DNA of 64,000 bases. Source: Rugamonas aquatica. Its GTDB lineage: Bacteria > Pseudomonadota > Gammaproteobacteria > Burkholderiales > Burkholderiaceae_D. Position 1 is the first letter of the stretch. Every line of letters begins with the position of its first letter. Below the pieces are notes generated by a model. That model worked only from the letters and a program-made list of their open reading frames with translations, had not been told where the DNA came from and searched no databases. A program made the position numbers and the translations under genes. Of the stretch, positions 53,019-61,300 are shown piece after piece. The DNA is taken from assembly GCF_009380215.1 (NCBI RefSeq), contig NZ_WHUG01000017.1:62001-126000 (forward strand), in the 5' to 3' direction.

Positions 53019-55175
53019 TTACTGCGCGATCAGACTGACATCGTCCACCAGGAAGGCGGTCGATACCATCGTGCCTTCCACACCCTCGAAGTATATCTTC
53101 ACCGTCTGCCCTTTATAGGCCGACAGGTCGAAGCTCTTTTGCACATACGTGCTCCCCTTGTTCAGATTCGAATACGTCGCCAGCGTCGCCAGCACGGCGT
53201 TGGCGCTGCTGCGCACCTGCACCTTGAGCGTGTCGTAGGCGTTGGTGGTGGTGGTCTCACTGGACACCACTTTCAGCCAGAACGACAGATTGGCGCTGGT
53301 GGCGGCGGCCGGTATCGTCACGCTCTGGTACAGCGTGTCGGTATGGGTGCTGCCGTAGCCATTCAGCTTGGCCTTGCCGCTGCCGCCATGCGCCGCTTGC
53401 GCCATGTCGGACGTGATCGCGGCGGCGCTGGCGGTCCATGAGGCGGCGCCGGATTCGAAGCCGCCGTTGACGATCAGCTCCGCCGGGCCGGGCGGCGTGG
53501 TGCCGCCGCCGGTGCCCTGCGTGACCCACACCGGCGCCGACCACAGGATGTTGCCATCGTTCTGGGTGATCTTGGCGTAGTAGAAGTGCTCGCCCACGGC
53601 CGGCGTGATGGTGGTGCTGGCGGTGGCCGACAGCTGCGTCACGGTGCCGTTGCGGCCCGGGACACCCTCGTACATCTTCACCGACGATACCGTCTTGCCG
53701 CTGCTGCTGGCGAAGTTGGCGACCAGGTTGAGCGGGCCGCTGTTGGTGAAGCGCTCGCCCATCACGTGGCCGTTGGCGGTCAGGATCAGTTGCGAGGTCT
53801 TGTCCATCGTGGCGAACACGCGGCGCGCCTTGATGGCGGCGATCATGCTGGCGGTGGTCAGCGGCGTACCGTTCGGCAGCAGCACGCCGGTGCGGTTGGT
53901 GTAGGACGCGCCCCAGTTGGCGCAGTGGTTATCCTGGTCGCTGGAGAAGGCGACGTGGTAGCCCGCCTCCAGCGCCTTGTTGCAGGCGCCTTCGTAGGTG
54001 CTGCGGCCGGTCTCGGTCTCGCTGGTGTTGGTGGAGAAGGCCGAGGTATTGAGCACTTCGCACAGCGCCATCGCCTGGTCGCCGTCGGCGGTGTAGCCCA
54101 GCGCCGTGCCGTTGACCAGGAACTGGCCCGACGATTCCGGATGGTTGAACTGGCCGACATAGCCGCGCTGGCGCATCAGCGTGTACAGGCCCGCATAGTC
54201 GCCCTTGGCGGTCAGCGTATCGGCGATCAGCTGGCCGCTGCTGTTGCTCTCCCAGCCCAGCAGCTCGGTGGTGTTGAAGATGTTCATATGGCCGCCGTTG
54301 TTGATGACGCCCCACTCCAGTCCATACATGCCGAGGAAGCCCGCGTGCGCGCTGTTGAAGTTGGCGGCGGCGGTCAGGCCGGACTGGAACAGCGCCTTGG
54401 CGGCGGCCGGATCGGCCGAGGCGTTGGTGCCGTCGGAGCCGTCGTACATATGATTGTGCTCGGAGGCCATCAGGAAATCGAGGCCCTTGTTCATCGCGTA
54501 CTGGTAGGCGTCGGCCGGTCCCAGCGCCGCGCTTTGCGGCGCCTGCGCGCCGGTGCAGCTGCCCAGCGCTCCACCGCCGTCGCTATGGTTGGTCTGGCTG
54601 TGCAGGTTGCCGAGGTAGACGGTGTATGGCAGCGAGGCGGTGGCGGCAATGGCGCCCTGCACTACGCGGCCGTTGCCGCGCGCCGGCTTGGCTGCGGTCG
54701 CGGAGGTTGGCAAGGCTTTGAAGGCCGGCATGGCCTGGGCCGGATTGCGGCCCACCGAGATATCCCAGCTTTGCTCGACGGTGTCGTCGCCGGTGACGGC
54801 CAGCATGCGCGCCACATACACGCCATCGGTCAGGATCAAGCCGTCGGCGCGGCCGTCCCAGGCGATGCTGACATCAACCGGCTTGCCGGCTATGCGCTGC
54901 ACGCCCTGCCACTGCTGCACCACCACACCGTCCGGGCTGACCAGCTCCAGCCGCCACTTCACATCCTGCTCGCGTTCGAGCAAGGGGAAATCGAAACCGA
55001 GCTTGAAGGTACGGGCTTCCGGACGATCCTGGTCGGCGCCGTCGGCGGCGAACGGCGCGTGCAGCGTGGCTTCGAATTCGTGGTGATCGGCTTTGGATGC
55101 GTGGGCGGCGCCGGCGACTCCGGCGGACAACAGCATGATGAAGGCAAGGCGGGACAGCGTCTGCGATTTGTTCAC
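53019..55175 (-). CDS. Exported PHP-domain metallohydrolase with C-terminal jelly-roll
   Basis: A 718-residue exported protein. The signal peptide follows the GTG start at 55175 (VNKSQTLSRLAFIMLLSAG to AHAS). A beta-rich N-terminal part (residues 30-180) is followed by a PHP domain with metal-ligand motifs GNLHSQTNHSDG, LMASEHNHM, FNHPESSG and SSDQDNHCAN. Near the C-terminus IVNGGFESGAASWTAS begins a jelly-roll, carbohydrate-binding-like domain ending in VDDVSLIAQ. PHP proteins of this exported CehA-like group cleave phosphoesters or carbamates. An ATG at 55244 gives no signal peptide, so the GTG is preferred. Confidence 0.82.
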   Translation of the reverse strand: MNKSQTLSRLAFIMLLSAGVAGAAHASKADHHEFEATLHAPFAADGADQDRPEARTFKLGFDFPLLEREQDVKWRLELVSPDGVVVQQWQGVQRIAGKPVDVSIAWDGRADGLILTDGVYVARMLAVTGDDTVEQSWDISVGRNPAQAMPAFKALPTSATAAKPARGNGRVVQGAIAATASLPYTVYLGNLHSQTNHSDGGGALGSCTGAQAPQSAALGPADAYQYAMNKGLDFLMASEHNHMYDGSDGTNASADPAAAKALFQSGLTAAANFNSAHAGFLGMYGLEWGVINNGGHMNIFNTTELLGWESNSSGQLIADTLTAKGDYAGLYTLMRQRGYVGQFNHPESSGQFLVNGTALGYTADGDQAMALCEVLNTSAFSTNTSETETGRSTYEGACNKALEAGYHVAFSSDQDNHCANWGASYTNRTGVLLPNGTPLTTASMIAAIKARRVFATMDKTSQLILTANGHVMGERFTNSGPLNLVANFASSSGKTVSSVKMYEGVPGRNGTVTQLSATASTTITPAVGEHFYYAKITQNDGNILWSAPVWVTQGTGGGTTPPGPAELIVNGGFESGAASWTASAAAITSDMAQAAHGGSGKAKLNGYGSTHTDTLYQSVTIPAAATSANLSFWLKVVSSETTTTNAYDTLKVQVRSSANAVLATLATYSNLNKGSTYVQKSFDLSAYKGQTVKIYFEGVEGTMVSTAFLVDDVSLIAQ

Positions 55176-55248
55176 TAGGGACTCTCTTTGCGGTTGGTAA
55201 TCCAAAAGTCTCGCAACTATGCATGACAGGAAGATGACGCACAAAGAG

Positions 55249-55273
55249 AACGCGGCGCATAAAGCGCCGCGTT
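55249..55273 (-). terminator. Terminator hairpin downstream of the cyclic glucan synthase gene
   Basis: A perfect 10-bp stem AACGCGGCGC/GCGCCGCGTT with a 5-nt loop, 53 nt beyond the stop of the gene ending at 55326. On the minus strand it is followed by a T-rich but interrupted CTCTTTGTG, so it should terminate moderately well. Confidence 0.7.
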
Positions 55274-55325
55274 GTGGTGTGGATGCCTAAAATGTCCAGA
55301 ATGGGACACTCTGTTAAAAATTGAA

Positions 55326-58300
55326 CTAGGCCGGCACGAACAATTCCACCTTATGGATGCTGGCCGTATCGTGCAGGTCGATCGCCATGCCCTGCTGCCG
55401 CACGCCGTCCACCGTCATGACCGGAACGGCCTCCGACGACTTCGTCACGCGGATCACATACGATGCCGCGCCGTAGCGGTAGGTCAACGTGAAGTGCTGC
55501 CACTCGGCCGGCATGCGCGGCGCCAGCGTCAGCTGGGTCGCGGTGCGGGTCAGGCCGAGCAGCGACTCCAGTATCAGGCGATACATCCAGCCCGACGAAC
55601 CCGTGTACCAGCTCCAGCCGCCGCGCCCCACATGCGGCGCCACGGCGTAGACATCGGCCGTCACCACATACGGCTCGACCTTGTAGCGCGCCATGCCTTC
55701 CGGCGTGCCGCCGTGCTGCACCGGGTTGATCATGCGCGCAAGCTCCCAGGCGCGCTCGGTCTCGCCCAGGCGGGCGAAGGCCATCGCGGTCCAGATGGCG
55801 GCGTGGGTGTACTGGCCGCCGTTCTCGCGCACACCGGGCACGTAGCCTCGGATATAACCGGGGTTCGGCCCCGCCTTGTCGAACGGCGGATCAAGCAGCT
55901 GGATGATGCCTGAATCGCGCCGCACCAGGCGCTGATTGACCTGCTCCATTGCCCCGCGCACGCGCACCGGATCGGCCGCGCCGGACAGCACGCCCCAGCT
56001 CTGCGAAATCGAATCGATCTGGCATTCCTCGTTGGTGTGCGAGCCGAGCGGCGTGCCGTCGTCGAAATAGGCGCGGCGATACCACTCGCCGTCCCATGCA
56101 TTCTGTTCGACGCTGGCAGCCAGCTTCCTGGCCTCGCTGCGGCATTCGGTGGCGAAGTCCGCGTCCTGCATCAGGTCCGCCACTTCGGCAAAGCGCTGCA
56201 GCACTTCGCACAGGAAGAAGGCCAGCCACACGCTCTCCCCTTTGCCATGCTCGCCTACCTTGTCCATGCCGTCGTTCCAGTCGCAGGAACCGATCAGCGG
56301 CAGGCCGTGCACGCCGAAGCGCAAGCCGTTGCGGATGGCGCGCACGCAGTGCTCGTACAGCGTGCCGCTCTGGCTGGAGCGGCCGGGCAGATCGTAATAC
56401 GAATCCTCTTCCGGCTTGACGGCGCGGCCCTCCAGGTAAGGCGCGCTTTCCGCCAGCACGCCGACGTCGCCGGTGGCGATGACGTAGCGCCACGCGCCCA
56501 GCGGCAGCCACAGATAATCGTCGGAGCAGTGGGTGCGCACGCCGCGATCGGACGGCGGATGCCACCAGTGCTGCACGTCGCCTTCCAGGAACTGGTGGGC
56601 GGCGCACAGCAGCAGCTGGTCGCGCAGCAGTTGCGGTTGCGTGTGGATGGTGGCCATCGCATCCTGCAACTGGTCGCGGAAGCCGAAGGCGCCGCCGGAC
56701 TGGTAGTAGCCGCTGCGCGCCCACATGCGGCAGGCGATGGTCTGGTACATCAGCCAGCCGTTGGCCAGCAGGTCGAGCTGCGGCTCCGGCGTGTCGATGC
56801 GCACCGCGCCCAGGGTCTGATCCCAGTGCGCGTGCACGGCGGCCAGCGCCTCGTGCGCGGCGCCGGCGCTGCGGTGTTTTTGCACCAGGCTGCTGGCGTC
56901 GGCGTTGCGGCGGCCCGCCACGCCCAGCACGAAGACAATCTCGCGCTCCTGACCCGGCAGCAGGTCGAACGGCACCTGGATGGCGGCGCAGGCATCGAGG
57001 CCGGCGCCGGTCTTGCCGGACAGGCGGGAACGGCGCATCGCCACCGGCGACGCCAGCGAGCCGTTACGGCCCAGGAATTCGCTGCGGTCGGCGGTGACGG
57101 AGCGCAGCGTGGCGTCGCAATTGAAGAAGGCGACGCGGCCGGTGAACTCGGTGTTGTAGGCGTTCTTGGCGAACAGCGCGCCGCTGACCGGATCGGCCTC
57201 GGTGACGATGTGCATGCCGGACTTGGAACGCATGTCGCCCAGCACCCACTCGACGTAGCCGGTGGCCGACAGGCGCCGCGCCACCAGCGAATCGTTGCGC
57301 ACCTTGAGCACCGTGTACTTGATCGGCGCGTCGATGGCGACGAAGGTGGTCATCTCGGTGGCGATGCCGGCCTCGCTGTGTTCGAACACGCTGTAGCCGA
57401 AGCCGTGGCGCGTGACGTAGCTGCCGTTGCCGCGCGCGGGCAAGGCGGTCGGCGACCAGAACTGGCCGCTCTGCTCATCGCGCAGATAGAAGGCCTCGCC
57501 GCTGGCGTCGCTGACCGGATCGTTGTGCCACGGCGTCAGGCGGAATTCATGGGCGTTCTCGTGCCAGGTGTAGGCCTGGCCGCTTTCCGAGATCACGCTG
57601 CCGAACTGCGGATTGGCCAGCACGTTGGACCACGGCGCCGGCGTGCGCTGCGCGGCGCTGGTGGTGATGACGTATTCGCGGCCGTCCGGCGTGAAGCCGC
57701 CAATGCCGTTTTCCAGCATCAATTCGCGCGCCGGGGCGGGTGGCGGAACGGCGTCCGCGTAGTCGCTGCGATTGTCCGCCAGCAGCGGCGGCATGCGCAT
57801 GGCCGGCGGGCCGGGACGCTTGATCTGTTCGGCCAGCGTGCCGCGGCTGTCGCTGAGGATGGCGCGCGCCACCGATTGCAGCAGGATGCGGTCCTCGTTC
57901 GCGATCTGGTCGGCCAGGCGCACGAAGATGCCGCCCGGCCGGTCGATCGCTTGCGCGTCGATGCCGGAAGCGATCAGGCCCATGATCTGCTCGTGCAGCA
58001 GCTGGCGGTAGCCCGACTGGTCTTCGTACCAGATCACCAGGTCGACCACCAGCCCTTTGAGGCGCCAATAGGCGTGCGCCTGCACCATCTGGCGCGCCAG
58101 CTCGATGTTGGCCGGATCTTTGATCTGCAGCAGCACGATAGGCAGGTCGCCGGAAATCGCATACGCCCACAGGCCGGACTGGCCGCGCTGGTTCTTGATC
58201 AGCGTGGCGGCGTCGGCGCGCAGCGCGGCGTTCGGATAGATGACCGAGTTGGCCAGGCGTCCGTACAGCTGGGCGTCTGCCTCGCTGGCGTTGAGCTGGC

Positions 58301-61300
58301 GCAGCACCACCTGGCTGTGGGTCCACGCCAGTTCGAACACGCGGTCGGCCAGGTGGCGGTCCTGGTATTTGTCGATCAGGTGCAGCGCGGCGTCGCGCTG
58401 CTCGGTCATGCCGGTGACGATGTCGACGATGGCCGTCTGGTCGGGCTTGAGCGTGATGGTGTAGCGGATCGCCACCACCGGGTCAAGCACCGAGCCTTCG
58501 GCGCCGCTCAGGGCCTCGTCGCTCAGCATGGCCTGCGGCGCGGCGGCGGTGTTGCCACGGCCGATGAAGCGCGAGCGGTCGGTTTCGAAGGAGACGCCGG
58601 CGACGGCGGCGTCGTGCACCATCATCGAGTGCATCAGCCACGGCATGGCGTCGGCCTGCCCGCGTGGGCGGCGCGTGCACAGGATGGCGTTTTCGTCGCG
58701 CAGGATTTCAGTCTGCACGAACAGTTTGCTGAAGGCCGGATGCGAGGCATCGGCGGCGGCGGGCGCCATCACCACTTCGGCAAAGCTGGTCACCTCGATG
58801 GTGCGCTCGCGGTCGGACTTGTTGGTGATGCGGGTGCGGCGCAGTTCGATGTCGTCTTCCGGCGAGACCACGATTTCCGTGTACAGGTCGATGTTGCGGT
58901 CGGAGCGGCGGAACTCGGCGCGGCCTTCGGAGAAGATCACTTCGTGCTTGCGCGGCTCGACCAGCGCCGGCTGGTAGGTGGTGGACCAGAACTGGCCGTC
59001 GTCCATGTCGCGTACGTAGCAGAAGTTGCCCCAGTTGTCGCGCGTGCTGTCTTCGCGCCAGCGGGTGACGGCGAGATCCTTCCAGCGGCTGTAGCTGCCG
59101 CCGCCGTTCGTCACCATGACGTGATAGCGGCCGTTGGACAACAGCTGGGTTTCCGGCACCGGTGTGCTGTGCTGGGTCAGCACGCGCATCGGCATGGCCT
59201 GCTCCGGCGCGGTGGAGCGTACGGCCGCCATCTCGGTGGTGTTGGAGTAGAAGGCGCCCGCCTGCGGGCTGCGTTCCTGCAGCACCAGCAGCGTCGATTG
59301 CAGCAGCGGATCGGATTCGAAGCGGCGCTGCATCGGCCGGTCGTGCAGCAGGTAGCTCAGCGCCAGCAGGCCCATGCCCTGGTGGTGGACCATGAAGGAG
59401 CGGATCACGGCGGCGCTCTGGCCGCGCGGCAGGCGCGAGGCCGTGTAGTCGACCGCTTCGAAGAAACCGTAGCGGCCCATATAGCCCATGCCCGCCATCT
59501 TCTGCAGGTTGAGGCAGGCCGCTTCCGGCTGCACCATCAATCCCAGCATGGTGGCGTAAGGCGCGATCACGAGGTCGTCGGCCAGGCCGCGCTTCAGGCC
59601 CAGACCCGGCACGCCGAAGGCGCGGTACTGGTAATTGAGGCTGGCGTCCACGGTGTTGTAGCCGGACTCGGATATCCCCCACGGCACGCTGCGGCGCTTG
59701 CCGTAGTCGATCTGGGCGTCGATCACCGCGTTGTAGGTCTGGTCGAGCAGCGTACTTGGATAGTTGGGCATCACCAGCAGCGGCATCAGGTATTCGAACA
59801 TCGAACCGCTCCAGGACAGCAGCACCGGCTTGCCGGCGACGATGCACAACTGGCGGCCCAGCGCGAACCAATGCTCCTGCGGCAGCTGCCCCTGGGCGAT
59901 GGCGACGAAGCTGGCCAGCCGCACTTCCGACGCCAGCAGGTCGTAGTAGCTGGCGTCCAGGCGGCGCTCGGTGACGTTGTAGCCGATGGCCAGCAGGTTG
60001 GTGGTGGTGTTGTACAGGAAGCCGTATTCCATCTGGGCGTAGGCGCCGCAGCGCCGCGCCAGTTCGGACAGTTCGCGCATGCGCTCGTGCGCGGCGGCGG
60101 CGCCCTGCGCGCACAGGCCGGCCAGCAGCAGCTGGCGATCGCGTTCAGCCGGGGCCAGGTCGTTGGCCAGGACGGTGGAGGCGCTGTCGATCATGGCGGC
60201 CAGTTCGCGCAGCGTCGGCACGCGGGTCAGGCTGGTGTCGAACACGGCGTCCGCCGGCAGGTCGACCCAGGGCGTGAGCAGGGCCAGTTCGTCCAGCGCG
60301 GCCTGGCATTGCTGCGCCAGCGACGCGGCCCACATGGCTGCTTCGCCGTGTGCATCGGTCGCGGGAAGGCCGGCGGCGGCGGCGGCGACGCGCGTCAGCC
60401 AGGCGTGCAGCTGCTGAAGATTGCCGCTTTCCGGTGCGGGCGTCAGCGCGGCCAGCAAGGCGTTCAACTCGCGCAGACCGGCAGCGTCGGGCGCATCGGC
60501 TGTGGGCGCGGACGCCATTGCCGCGCCGCCCAGCGACTCCTGCAGCACGCGGCAGGTGGCGACGATGCCGTCCACCGTCTGCGGGCCCAGCACCGGCTGG
60601 TCGTACAGGCCGGTCAGGCCGGCCTGCAGCGTAAGCAGGTGGCCGGCGAGATTGCCGCTGTCGACGGTCGAGATGTAGATCGGGTGCAGCGGCTTAAGCG
60701 TCTGCGTGTCGTACCAGTTGTAGAAGTGGCCCTGGTGGCGCTCCAGCTGGTCCATCGTCGACAGCGTGGCGGCGGTGCGCTGCATCATCTGGCCGATGCT
60801 GATGTAGCCGAAATCGCTGGCGCTCAGATTGGCCAGCAGCGCCATGCCGATATTGGTCGGCGAGGTGCGGTGCGCGACCACGTGGGCCGGGTGCTCTTGC
60901 ATGTTATCGGGCGGCAGCCAGTTGTCCTCCGGGCCGACGTAGCGGTCGAAATAGGCCCAGGTGCGGCGCGCCAGCAGGTGCAGGAACTGCTGCTGGTCCG
61001 GCGTGAGTTTGGCCTGCCGGCGTTCGATCGGACGGCTGATCCATTGCGCCACGGCCGGCGCCACCAGCCAGGCCAGCAGGAACAGCGCGGCCGGCGCCAG
61101 GCTGGCCGGACGCCATCCCAGCAGCGCGCCGCCGACGAACAGCGCCAGCGCCGGCGAGCACCACATGGTGCGCCAGACGCCGTCGGTGCGCGCCAGCGCC
61201 GATGCGCGCCACTCCAGCAGGTGCTTGTGCGAGACCAGCATGCGCCAGGCGCTGCGCAGGATGGCGTCGAGACTGAACCAGGCTTCGTACGGCAGGAACA

